This document shows, piece after piece, positions 1-7,531 of a DNA stretch of 48,620 bases. The first letter of the stretch is position 1, and each line of letters begins with the position of its first letter. The notes below the pieces were generated by a model, which was not told the origin of the DNA, did no database searches, and was given only the letters and a program-made list of their open reading frames with translations. The DNA is from an uncultured Bacteroidales bacterium. Its GTDB lineage: Bacteria > Bacteroidota > Bacteroidia > Bacteroidales > Bacteroidaceae. The position numbers and the translations under genes are program-made. The DNA lies in contig CACXLY010000032.1 of NCBI GenBank assembly GCA_902768605.1, positions 1-48,620 of the forward strand, given 5' to 3'.

Positions 1-2358
1 AAAGGCGTTGTTCCTGCTCGAGTAGCAAAGGAAGTGATAAAGGCCGTTGCCCACGTGATTCACTTCCAGCGAGTGCCTATTGATGCGGCCGCTCACAAGC
101 TCAGCTATCGGGTAGCCGTCTTCGTCTGTTTCTATCCTTACACCTTCAGGCAATTGGAGATAGAACTCGCAGGCGATGAACGACATCGTATTGTCGAGCT
201 TCAGGCCAAAGGTCTTTGATGCACCTGCACGCAGCTTGACCGTCTCGGCATAGAGCCTGTTGTTGGGCAGTGTCTCGTCTGCCACGGTCAGGGTGTAAGA
301 CTTGGTGAAGGGCAGATACTGACTGTTGCCGGCTTGAGTGGCGGTGACAGTCGTCGTGCCGCCCGATAAGGGAGTCAGCTGATATCCGCTGATGCTGGCA
401 ATAGTGGCATCGGCAATGCTCCAAGTCAGAGCGAGACCTTGATCTGTCTGTTGGGGCAACGTATATGTGGCACTGCCGCTATTCAACATTGGCAGCTCGG
501 CAAGTTCAAGTGTTTGCTCTGTCCTGTCGTCGATAGCTTCAATAGAGTTGAAACTGTTCCAAGGAGAAGCTGCGTTGTAAGCATCTATGGCAGATGCCGG
601 GACGTGGAGCGTGGCAAGTGCTGATGATTGATTGAATGCATTGCCACCTGTAGCAGGAACGTCCTCAGCATAGCAATAGACATCAGTCAGGCCCCAAAAA
701 TTCTGGAAAGCGAAGTCTCCGACAGTTTCTACCCCGCTTCCAATGATGATGGAAGTCACATTGCCGCAGCCATTGAAGGCGTAGGCACCAATGCTTGTCA
801 CGCTGTCGGGAATCGTGATTGAGGTTAAGCTGGAGCAATTCTCGAAGGCATTGTCGCCTATCGTTGTCAAGCCATTTCCAAAAGTGAGCGTAGTCACGCC
901 GCCGCAATCCTTAAAGGCTTCATCGCCAATGCTTGTCACGCTGTTGGGGATGACGATTGAGCTCAGGCTGCTACAACCCTTGAAGGCCTGACTGTCGATG
1001 CTTGTCACACTGTTAGGTATGGTGATAGCGGGCAAGCTACTACAGCCGGAGAAGGCCTGGTTGCCGATGGTTGTCACACCACTGCCGATAGTAGCTGAAC
1101 TCAAGCTGCTGCAGTCCTTGAAGGTTTCATTGCCAATACTCGTCACGCCGTTTGGAATAGTGATGGATGTCAGACTTGTGCAGCCACTGAATGTTTTCTC
1201 ACCGATTCTTGTCACACTACCTGGAATGGAAATGGATGTCAGGTCGCCACAATTGGCGAAAGCTTGTTCTGTTATTCCTACTGTTCCATCCTCTATCTCG
1301 ATTTCTGTTCCTGTTGGCATTGTGCCTTTGTATTTATAAGCAATCTTTCCTGTATATACCAAACCGTCTGGTTGATTGTTATACCAGGCAGTTCCATCGA
1401 AGGCATCTTTGCCAACGCTCTTCAAGTTATTGCTAAAGGTGACGGTGCTTAATTTGCTACAACCTTGGAAGGCTTGGCTGTCGATGTTTGTCACGCTGTT
1501 GCCAATAACGACTCTTTGAATAGAAGCCCTTTCTTTGAACCATGTACTGACACTATCACAGAGTAAGGTTACATAGGTCAGTCTATAACAATCATTAAAG
1601 GCAGTTCCGTCAATGCTTTTTAAACCACGACCGATAGAGATAGATTCCAGATTGTTGCAGCCAGCGAAGGCATTCTGGTCTATCTCTGTCACGCTATTAG
1701 GGACAGTAATAGAGGGCAAAACTTTACAATCTTGAAAAGCGCTCGATTTTATAGATATGATACCTTGAGGGATATTGATGGAAGTTAAACTCTTCATCCC
1801 TCGGAATGCTTGCTCACCAATATAGGTCACACTGCTGGGAAGAGTTACCGAAGTGACAAACACTGCATCACGGAAAGCAAGTTTCTCTATCCTTGTTACG
1901 CCTTCAGGTATGACCACCTCTGTTATTTCTGTATTATCGTTACTATAAAGATGCTTGTCATGAACCAGCCCTAATGGAAAATCGCCATCAAAATCATCTC
2001 CTTCATAAATAATACCACACCAAGCAGCAATATCTTTCACTATTACCTTTGTCAACGAAGTGCAGCCTCTGAAAGCTCCAGTCTTCACCCGTTTCAAAGT
2101 AGATGGAATTGTAATAGATACTAAATTTGTACGGTCCCTAAAGGCATCATTCCCAATAGTTGTCACGTAATAAGTATTACCATTGTATGTGACAGAATCT
2201 GGAATAACAACTGCTAAAGAGGGATCTTGATAAGTAAACCTAATCACAGTTGCTTCATCACCAGAGAAATTGTAGTAGATGCCATCTAAATAGTAGGCAA
2301 AGGCATTTGTGCACGCCAGCAGGCAAAGAGCCATTAATAGTAAAAGTTTCTTTTTCAT
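1..2358 (-). CDS. BspA-like leucine-rich-repeat surface protein (partial, C-terminus outside window)
   Basis: The reading frame opens at ATG 2358 and stays open to base 1, giving 786 codons without a stop. Residues 1-21 form a signal peptide (MKKKLLLLMALCLLACTNAF). From about residue 60 to 560 there are tandem ~23-residue repeats of the type AF.gCssLtsItIPnsVtsIG, the LRR_5 pattern of BspA-like proteins known from Tannerella, Prevotella and Treponema as adhesin-type surface proteins. A Big-like Ig segment follows (LTWSIADATIASISG..). After it comes a beta-rich region (ACEFYLQLPEGVRIETDEDG) resembling a cohesin-like or secreted-Bacteroidales domain. The C-terminal tail is missing, so anchoring cannot be judged. 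A promoter lies ~410 nt upstream, leaving an unusually long structured leader. The BspA assignment is firm; binding target and role are not visible. Confidence 0.9.
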   Translation of the reverse strand, partial: MKKKLLLLMALCLLACTNAFAYYLDGIYYNFSGDEATVIRFTYQDPSLAVVIPDSVTYNGNTYYVTTIGNDAFRDRTNLVSITIPSTLKRVKTGAFRGCTSLTKVIVKDIAAWCGIIYEGDDFDGDFPLGLVHDKHLYSNDNTEITEVVIPEGVTRIEKLAFRDAVFVTSVTLPSSVTYIGEQAFRGMKSLTSINIPQGIISIKSSAFQDCKVLPSITVPNSVTEIDQNAFAGCNNLESISIGRGLKSIDGTAFNDCYRLTYVTLLCDSVSTWFKERASIQRVVIGNSVTNIDSQAFQGCSKLSTVTFSNNLKSVGKDAFDGTAWYNNQPDGLVYTGKIAYKYKGTMPTGTEIEIEDGTVGITEQAFANCGDLTSISIPGSVTRIGEKTFSGCTSLTSITIPNGVTSIGNETFKDCSSLSSATIGSGVTTIGNQAFSGCSSLPAITIPNSVTSIDSQAFKGCSSLSSIVIPNSVTSIGDEAFKDCGGVTTLTFGNGLTTIGDNAFENCSSLTSITIPDSVTSIGAYAFNGCGNVTSIIIGSGVETVGDFAFQNFWGLTDVYCYAEDVPATGGNAFNQSSALATLHVPASAIDAYNAASPWNSFNSIEAIDDRTEQTLELAELPMLNSGSATYTLPQQTDQGLALTWSIADATIASISGYQLTPLSGGTTTVTATQAGNSQYLPFTKSYTLTVADETLPNNRLYAETVKLRAGASKTFGLKLDNTMSFIACEFYLQLPEGVRIETDEDGYPIAELVSGRINRHSLEVNHVGNGLYHFLCYSSRNNAF

Positions 2359-2435
2359 AGAGTTTTATTTTTAATGTGGTTTATAATAATTAATAATGTG
2401 TAATGCATTGAGTCTTGACTATCGGGCACAAAGAA

Positions 2436-2711
2436 AGCGTGGAACTGTATGTCCCATCTTCAAGTAGAAGGCCCTAGGAAAGCCCAAGTAGAAAAGATGA
2501 TTAAAGTCAGTTCCACGCTATCGCGTGAAGCTGCTATGTCGTCTTCGTTCTACTTTGAGCCATGATTACAGGTCTCCGGGGATTCTATGCAATGATGAAA
2601 ATTTCCTAGGTTTTCTACTTGCAAGAGAAGAGCATAACGCTTCGATTATTTCCAATAAGTTGTTTAGCCGGCCGCTGCCAGTGCTGTTGTCTTGACGCAA
2701 GGATGCGTCAA
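2436..2711 (-). promoter_or_regulatory. Structured leader with mutually exclusive stems upstream of the BspA-like gene
   Basis: Read on the minus strand, 2622-2602 (CAAGTAGAA, AA, CCTAGGAAA) pairs with 2481-2461 (TTTCCTAGG, GCC, TTCTACTTG) as two 9-bp helices around a small internal loop. Nested inside, 2555-2548 pairs with 2493-2486 (AAGTAGAA/TTCTACTT). A competing 12-bp perfect stem joins 2519-2508 (AGCGTGGAACTG) to 2447-2436, and its ends interleave with the first set, so both cannot form as simple nested helices. A further 8-bp hairpin (TTGACGCA/TGCGTCAA) lies at 2692-2711. The stretch follows a TATCTTTG promoter and precedes the gene start by ~80 nt. It could be a regulatory RNA leader or a small mobile palindromic element; no known family was recognised. 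Confidence 0.45.
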
Positions 2712-2772
2712 CTCCTATATTTTGCTGCCTCCTGCACCAAACAAAAAGCAACATGACATAGGTATCACGCCG

Positions 2773-2803
2773 CAAAGATAGCAAATTATCCAATTCATGC
2801 AAA
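2773..2803 (-). promoter_or_regulatory. Bacteroidetes-type promoter for the BspA-like gene
   Basis: The minus strand has TATCTTTG at 2780-2773, matching the Bacteroidetes -7 consensus TAnnTTTG. TTTG at 2803-2800 is correctly spaced (about 19 nt) for the -33 element. Transcription would start near 2766 and run through the structured leader. Confidence 0.6.
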
Positions 2804-2966
2804 GGAAATGCAAGAAAAATATTGCAAAAGTAGTCAAAAACAATCGTTGCTCATCACTAAAAGCATATAATTCGCTGACTGCAAAATGGATGCATGGATG
2901 CAGAGAGAAATCAAAAATGAAAGAATGAAGGATGAAAAACGAGAACAGAGGGGAATGAGAATGCTT

Positions 2967-3231
2967 CACGTGGGAAGTGCAAGTGCTACGTGTGGGAAAT
3001 GGGGATGCTACACGTGGCGTTTGACAACTTGACACTTCTAATTGGCAAATTAGGCATATCGAATCGGCAAATTAGATACTTCTAATTGGCATTTTAGACA
3101 CGCCATTCATGACAATTACATGTTATAAGAAAACAGCAACGTGTTGCGGGAAGTCTGACAAAGTGTTGCGAGCTGGCTGACAAAGTGTTATTCGAAGGCT
3201 GACAACGTGTCGCGGGAAGGCAGGTGTAACG
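2967..3231. repeat. Three abutting arrays of diverged 22-bp units
   Basis: Three sequence types follow one another. CACGTG/TACGTG cores start at 2967, 2987 and 3011 (44 bp over two steps). Units beginning TGACAA or GGCA start at exactly 3022, 3044, 3066, 3088 and 3110. A GTGTT(G/A) core within TGACAA.GTGTT starts at 3141, 3163, 3185 and 3207. The 22-bp step is exact within the second and third sets although the sequences differ. The arrays lie between the BspA promoter and the end of the carboxyltransferase gene. No coding potential is evident. Confidence 0.75.
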
Positions 3232-3249
3232 TGCGTCGCTATAAAGTTT

Positions 3250-3298
3250 TGTTCGTTCGTGCATCCTTTATATATATATCAGGATGCACGAACGAACA
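3250..3298. terminator. 18-bp perfect inverted repeat, possible transcript end
   Basis: TGTTCGTTCGTGCATCCT at 3250-3267 is exactly repeated in reverse complement at 3281-3298 with a 13-nt AT-rich loop. It lies ~90 bp beyond the stop of the minus-strand carboxyltransferase gene. There is no strong T-run on either side, so it is not a classical intrinsic terminator. It could also be a recombination or protein-binding palindrome. The hairpin itself is certain; the function is inferred. Confidence 0.45.
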
Positions 3299-3385
3299 TG
3301 CACAGTTTCTATGCCGCAGCACAGAATCAGCAAAATCTGTCAAATCCGTTGCCGTTTACTGACACCAGCACCGGCAAGAGTCTGT

Positions 3386-5161
3386 TTAAACTGCTTCCCG
3401 CTCTATCCAGGCGAGCGTGTCGCCGCGGCGGACGTGGGAGGCTTTCTTGGCCGAGATATCGACGAGGCGGCCGCCGATGCCTGCGGGGATGGGGATGAAC
3501 TCGCCCCATGTGGCTTGCACGTAGCAGAGGACGTCGCCGTCCTTGTACTTCTGTCCGATGGCGGGCTCGAGGCAGGGAATGCCTTCGCCGTCGCCCTTGA
3601 ACTCGTAGAAGACCTGACCGTCCACAGGGCTGACCACGGCGTCGGCCTTGGCGTGCTTGAAGGCGGCAAGCTCCTCGGGCTTGATGGACTTGCTCAACTT
3701 GGCCTCCTTGGCCTTCTCGAGGTCGGCAAGGAAGTTCTTCTTGGCCTGCCCGCTCTTGAAGTTGCGGTACTGCTCGGGGTGCATGGCCAGCTCGAAGAGC
3801 TCTTCGTCGTCCTGTCCGCAGTCCCAGCCGTTCTCCTTCATCTCCTTGCGGAAGTCGTCGAGCGCATTTGGATAGAGTGTGTGCGGGTCGATGTCGGTGA
3901 ACTCCTTGCCCTTCTCCTTGGCGAGCTTCACCAGTTCGGGAGCAATCTGCCCCGGCACCTTGCCGCTCTTGCCGAGTATCATGCCCCACATCGCCTCGTC
4001 CATCATCACGAAGCGTCCCTTGCCCTGTTCTATGGTGAGGAGGTTCATGAGGGCGATGTTCTTGGTGTACTGGCTGAAGGGCGTCACCAATGGGGGATAG
4101 CCCACCATCGGCCAGACGTGCTCCACCTCGTTGAAGAGGGCGACGAGCATGTCGTCGGTATTCATTTCGGGTTCGCCCTTCTGCTTGCGCAGGTTGTTGA
4201 TGACGCTCTGGATGCCACCCAGGTCGGCCATCATGGAGCCCATCATGCCGCCGGGCAAGCCGCTACGAAGCAAGAGGCTCGACATGTGCTTGTTGGCGGG
4301 ATTGATGAAGTAGCCCAGCCAGTCGTCGATAAACTCCTGCGTGAGCGAACGCGCCTTCATGTAGGCGTTCATATTGATTTCGGGCACGTCGAAGCCTTCG
4401 TTCTTGAGCATCGACTGCACGGAGATGATGTCGGGATGCACCTTGCCCCAAGAGAGGGGCTCGATGGCGGTGTCGATGATGTCGGCGCCGTTGTTGCAGA
4501 CCTCCAGTATGCTGGCCATGGAGAGGCCGGGGCCGCTGTGGCCGTGATACTGTATGATGATGTCGGGATGCTTCTGCTTTATCATGCCCGTCAGCTTGCC
4601 AAGCAGTGCAGGCTGACCGATGCCGGCCATGTCCTTCAGGCAAATCTCGGCTGCCCCGGCTGCTATCAGCTGGTCGGCAATGGAGGCGTAGTACTCAGCC
4701 GTGTGTATGGGGCTGGTGGTGATGCACAGGGTGGCCTGCGGTATCATGCCGCCCTCCTTGGCCCACTTGATGCTGGGGATGATGTTGCGCACGTCGTTCA
4801 GGCCGCAGAAGATGCGGGTGATGTCGGTGCCCTGCTTCTTCTTCACCTTGTACATGAGCTGTCGCACATCGTCGGGCACGGGGTACATGCGAAGGGCATT
4901 GAGGCCGCGGTCGAGCATGTGTGTCTTGATGCCCACCTCGTTGAAGGGTTTGCAGAAGGCGCGCACCGCCTCGTTGGGGTTCTCGCCTGCCAGCAGGTTC
5001 ACCTGCTCGAAGGCACCGCCATTGGTCTCCACGCGGTCGAAGCAACCCATCTCGATGATGACGGGCGCGATGCGTGCCAACTGATCCTTGCGCGGCTGGA
5101 ACTTGCCGCTGCTCTGCCACATGTCTCTATAGACGAGACTGAATCTTACTTTCTTTTTCAT
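3386..5161 (-). CDS. Oxaloacetate decarboxylase alpha / pyruvate carboxylase subunit B-like carboxyltransferase lacking the biotin lysine
   Basis: 591 residues from ATG 5161 (MKKKVRFSLVYRDMWQSS); an upstream in-frame start at 5212 would add 17 non-homologous residues overlapping the preceding gene. The N-terminal ~470 residues match the HMGL/PYC_OADA carboxyltransferase fold: RDMWQSS (metal ligand D13), LKDMAG (K176) and YHGHSGPG (H206, H208). The last ~86 residues are a biotinyl/lipoyl-type domain, but where the family has EAMK this protein reads QATW (residues 549-552), so the acceptor lysine is tryptophan. The enzyme would normally move CO2 between biotin and pyruvate/oxaloacetate in Na+-pumping or anaplerotic complexes. 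Here it must use biotin on another carrier, or have changed role. It follows an antitoxin gene by 34 nt and probably shares its promoter. No beta or gamma subunit gene is adjacent. Confidence 0.9.
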   Translation of the reverse strand: MKKKVRFSLVYRDMWQSSGKFQPRKDQLARIAPVIIEMGCFDRVETNGGAFEQVNLLAGENPNEAVRAFCKPFNEVGIKTHMLDRGLNALRMYPVPDDVRQLMYKVKKKQGTDITRIFCGLNDVRNIIPSIKWAKEGGMIPQATLCITTSPIHTAEYYASIADQLIAAGAAEICLKDMAGIGQPALLGKLTGMIKQKHPDIIIQYHGHSGPGLSMASILEVCNNGADIIDTAIEPLSWGKVHPDIISVQSMLKNEGFDVPEINMNAYMKARSLTQEFIDDWLGYFINPANKHMSSLLLRSGLPGGMMGSMMADLGGIQSVINNLRKQKGEPEMNTDDMLVALFNEVEHVWPMVGYPPLVTPFSQYTKNIALMNLLTIEQGKGRFVMMDEAMWGMILGKSGKVPGQIAPELVKLAKEKGKEFTDIDPHTLYPNALDDFRKEMKENGWDCGQDDEELFELAMHPEQYRNFKSGQAKKNFLADLEKAKEAKLSKSIKPEELAAFKHAKADAVVSPVDGQVFYEFKGDGEGIPCLEPAIGQKYKDGDVLCYVQATWGEFIPIPAGIGGRLVDISAKKASHVRRGDTLAWIEREAV

Positions 5162-5195
5162 TATGTTTACTGTATTTTGTGTTATTGTTTGCAGT

Positions 5196-5519
5196 TCACC
5201 ACAAAGCGACACGTCCCAACCCGCCTAAGTCGAGGCTTGCCGATTTCGCGCCAAGTGCCCTAAAAGCTTTAACGATAGTGGCAAAGGTTACGCTCCTGCC
5301 ACTCTCTATCTTGGAGACCTGCGCCTCCTGAACGCCCATCCGTTCGCCCAATTGCTTTTGCGTGAGGCGTTGCTTTTGCCGAGTCTGCTTGATGGCAATA
5401 CCTATCTTGTATGCCTCAACCTCTGCCTTCAGTCTGGCCTCGAACTCGTCGCGCATAACGGTACCTCGCTCGCCGACCACATCGTTGAGCATTTCATCAT
5501 GTGTATAATACTTCATCAT
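5196..5519 (-). CDS. XRE-family HTH protein, HigA-like antitoxin
   Basis: 107 residues. A helix-turn-helix sits at about residues 52-75 (RLTQKQLGERMGVQEAQVSK followed by IESG), typical of HigA/XRE antitoxins, with an N-terminal helical region (EFEARLKAEVEAYKIGIAIK). Such proteins neutralise a RelE/HigB RNase and repress their own promoter. The gene overlaps the 3' end of a short HigB-like remnant by 23 nt, the usual toxin-first order of higBA loci. A TATCTTTG promoter lies before the remnant. Because the toxin is truncated, this is probably an orphan antitoxin or a plain repressor. It sits directly in front of the carboxyltransferase gene and may now govern that transcript. Confidence 0.8.
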   Translation of the reverse strand: MMKYYTHDEMLNDVVGERGTVMRDEFEARLKAEVEAYKIGIAIKQTRQKQRLTQKQLGERMGVQEAQVSKIESGRSVTFATIVKAFRALGAKSASLDLGGLGRVALW

Positions 5520-5622
5520 TTCTTCTCTTTATTCTTTTAATCTTCTTGCTGGCCTTCTTCGGCAGCGATTTGAGAAACGTCATTGCCTCTTCACTATATA
5601 TGATGCTGAATCTCTCGCCCAT
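5497..5622 (-). pseudogene. Truncated HigB/RelE-like toxin remnant
   Basis: A 41-codon frame from ATG 5622 reads MGERFSIIYSEEAMTFLKSL then PKKASKKIKRIKRR. This matches the start of HigB/RelE-family (phage Gp49-like) toxins, in which an IIYS-EEA-FL-L segment is followed by a Lys-rich helix. Full toxins are about 100-120 residues, so roughly two thirds, including the catalytic C-terminal half, is missing. The frame runs 23 nt into the antitoxin gene and stops. It is the first reading frame after the TATCTTTG promoter. Interpretation: the toxin was lost by an internal deletion while the antitoxin was kept. Confidence 0.6.
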
Positions 5623-5642
5623 TATAATTTACTAAGACGGTG

Positions 5643-5650
5643 CAAAGATA
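5643..5650 (-). promoter_or_regulatory. -7 promoter element for the HigB remnant/antitoxin/carboxyltransferase unit
   Basis: The minus strand reads TATCTTTGCACC at 5650-5639, matching TAnnTTTG. The first start codon, 5622, is about 20 nt downstream. No convincing -33 TTTG at the ideal spacing was seen. Confidence 0.55.
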
Positions 5651-5801
5651 CGATAACTTTCCAAAAAAGGAAAGCAAAGTGGCAAGTTTTTTTTCAAGTT
5701 GCTGAGTAAAGTGGCAAGAAAGGTGGAGGAAATGGCCTGCCGCTGTACATTCCTATTTGAAACGTTTCAAAAGTACGAGGGCGTCTCGGCCACAGCACTC
5801 C

Positions 5802-6176
5802 TTACCTTTTTTGCTCTATTTTAACACTGACGCCTCCGCAAAGGACGCCGAGCGGCGGGTTCTCCTTCTCGATTGCCACGCTTACCTTCATGACTTGGGG
5901 ACATTCCTCGAGAACTGCCGAGCCAATGCGGGCTGCAACATGCTCGAGGAGATTGGAGGGCTTTGCCATCTCCCTTTTCGTTATGCTGACGAAGCGGGAA
6001 TAGTCTGCTGTGCCTTCCAGCCGGTCGTGCCTCCATGCCGAGGCCTCCACCTCCACCTGAGCAACAATGCTGACATAGAAGTCGCCGCCCACCATCCGCT
6101 CCTGCGGATGGCAGCCATGATAGGCACGCACCTTGATGCGGCTGATTGCTATCTCTGCACACTTGTTCGCTTCCAT
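5802..6176 (-). CDS. folB: Dihydroneopterin aldolase
   Basis: 124 residues from ATG 6176; a GTG two codons upstream (6182) is a less likely start. FolB cleaves 7,8-dihydroneopterin to 6-hydroxymethyl-dihydropterin and glycolaldehyde in folate synthesis. Family landmarks are present: ISRIKVRAYHGCHPQER near the start with the conserved Glu, ADYSRFV with the active-site Tyr in the middle, and VSVAIEKENPPLG with the catalytic Lys near the end. Length matches the usual ~120 residues. It lies downstream of the nitroreductase fusion gene on the same strand, separated by ~107 bp containing an inverted repeat. No other folate gene is in the window. Confidence 0.9.
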   Translation of the reverse strand: MEANKCAEIAISRIKVRAYHGCHPQERMVGGDFYVSIVAQVEVEASAWRHDRLEGTADYSRFVSITKREMAKPSNLLEHVAARIGSAVLEECPQVMKVSVAIEKENPPLGVLCGGVSVKIEQKR

Positions 6177-6214
6177 ATTCACTACTACGAATTAAACGGA
6201 CTGCTGGTTCTCTC

Positions 6215-6271
6215 ACCACGAATTGCACGAATTATTTCCTTGCTACCATGGCAATCCGTACGATTCGTGGT
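6215..6271. repeat. Inverted repeat with CACGAATT elements
   Basis: ACCACGAAT at 6215-6223 is matched by ATTCGTGGT at 6263-6271. The left arm continues as ACCACGAATTGCACGAATT, and the nearly identical CCACGAATTGCACGAATT recurs at about 21418-21435 beside prfC, so this is a dispersed intergenic repeat. It fills the gap between folB and the fusion gene and could act as a weak transcript terminator. Confidence 0.55.
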
Positions 6272-6283
6272 TTATGTCGGCTT

Positions 6284-7531
6284 TTAAGTATCGGCATCCT
6301 CGTCGTCGGGCGTCTGTTGCGACTCGGGCAAGTACTTCTTCAGGACGCGAGCCACGCCTGCTGTCCAGGAATTCATCGTGTCGTTCTCAAGTTGTAGGGA
6401 CGTGATGAGACGGATGACGTGGTCGATGGGCATGCGATAGCGAAGCACGCCGCTGATGAGCTTTGCATAGTCCCAGTACTTGGGGTTGAAGCGTTCGCTC
6501 AGGCCCTCGATGGTGGTCTTGTAGCCACGCTTGTTGACGAACTGGAAGTCGTAGCGCTTCTGCCCCTCGCGGTCGTAGTGCTTGATGATGAAGCCTTTCG
6601 AGACGCTCTTAGGGATGGCAATGCCTTCCTCGTCGTCCTGCAGACCAGTGAAGATTTCGTAGGGAACGCCATCGAGCATGCCGACAAAAGCCACCCACTT
6701 CTCTTTCTTGTTCTGAAAGCGAACGACGTCGCACTCCAAGACTTCCGGCCTACGCTCCACGACGGAGGGAATGATGCCGCCCGGAAAGCCTTCCACCTTC
6801 ATGAACTTCTGCTGAGCGAGCGTGGCAATCAGGACTTCAGACATCGCCTCGTTGTCCTTTCGCGTATAGCGGATGTCGGTGAAGACCTGAGCAAGCGTCT
6901 GCTTTTCGTTGATTTCCACGAAGTGCTTGTTGGCGGCCAGCGACTCGCGCCTCTTGTAGCAGACATCGATGCGCTCAGAGGTGAAGGGATTGTAGGTCTC
7001 CTGATGCATAATGGCTTGGAGGGGCAGGCGGTCAGTCTGCCGAGGCTTCTCTGCTGGCCAGCCGACAGTCAGCGTGGCAACAGGGAAGACGAGTTCGGGC
7101 AGTTCGAGAGTTGCGATGATGGCCTGGGGCTGATAAATCGTCGTGCCGAGAAAACAGATGCCGAGCCCTTCCTCTTCTGCCAGACAACAGAATGTCTGGG
7201 TGAAGAGCAGAGCGTCGGTGGCGGCATTGAGGAAACTCAAGGCATTGTCGTAGCCCGGACTAGCCTCTCTCTGCAAACACCAGTCGGTGGTCCTGCGGAA
7301 ATCGGCACAAATGGTCAGGACTACGGGAGCCTGCGTCACCATCGGCTGGAAGAAATGGGCGGGGGCCAACTGTTCCTTCTTCTCTGCCGAACGCGTCACC
7401 ACAACGCTGTATAGCTGGAGGTTGCCCATGGTCTGTGTCCGCGAGGCATCCTCTATTAACCGATTCAGCAGCTCGTCGCTGACGGGCTGCTGAGTGTATT
7501 TGCGGATGGTTCTTCTCTGCTTGATGTTCAT
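6284..7531 (-). CDS. Nitroreductase fused to a class II ribonucleotide reductase C-terminal segment
   Basis: 415 residues from ATG 7531, which overlaps the dnaA stop as ATGA. Residues 1 to ~245 are a complete FMN nitroreductase-family protein: MNIKQRRTIRKYTQQPVSDE at the N-terminus, and a C-terminal end (NKHFVEINEKQTLAQVFTDI..) like stand-alone Bacteroidales homologues. The frame then continues for ~170 residues: RRPEVLECDVVRFQNKKEKW, YEIFTGLQDDEEGI, RGYKTTIEGLSERFNPKYW, YAKLISGVLRYRMPI and NSWTAGVARVLKKYLP. From memory this resembles the extreme C-terminus of Bacteroidetes adenosylcobalamin-dependent ribonucleotide reductase (NrdJ), without its catalytic barrel. The frame is continuous. The nitroreductase call is firm; the second part is a recollection that needs a search. 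A deletion joining two neighbouring genes is one origin; a real two-domain family is another. Confidence 0.8.
   Translation of the reverse strand: MNIKQRRTIRKYTQQPVSDELLNRLIEDASRTQTMGNLQLYSVVVTRSAEKKEQLAPAHFFQPMVTQAPVVLTICADFRRTTDWCLQREASPGYDNALSFLNAATDALLFTQTFCCLAEEEGLGICFLGTTIYQPQAIIATLELPELVFPVATLTVGWPAEKPRQTDRLPLQAIMHQETYNPFTSERIDVCYKRRESLAANKHFVEINEKQTLAQVFTDIRYTRKDNEAMSEVLIATLAQQKFMKVEGFPGGIIPSVVERRPEVLECDVVRFQNKKEKWVAFVGMLDGVPYEIFTGLQDDEEGIAIPKSVSKGFIIKHYDREGQKRYDFQFVNKRGYKTTIEGLSERFNPKYWDYAKLISGVLRYRMPIDHVIRLITSLQLENDTMNSWTAGVARVLKKYLPESQQTPDDEDADT

Noticed and set aside
2436..2622. RNase P RNA, tmRNA or 6S RNA
   Set aside because: The conserved signatures of these RNAs (for example GAGGAAAGTCC of RNase P) are not present.
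2566..2802. Minus-strand ORF of 78 codons in the BspA leader
   Set aside because: Its translation matches nothing recognised, and it overlaps the promoter and structured leader; it is more likely non-coding.
3284..5263. Long plus-strand ORF of 659 codons
   Set aside because: It lies exactly opposite the well-supported carboxyltransferase gene; its translation (repeated AVHLAEDV-like runs) has no family pattern and arises from the codon bias of the true gene.
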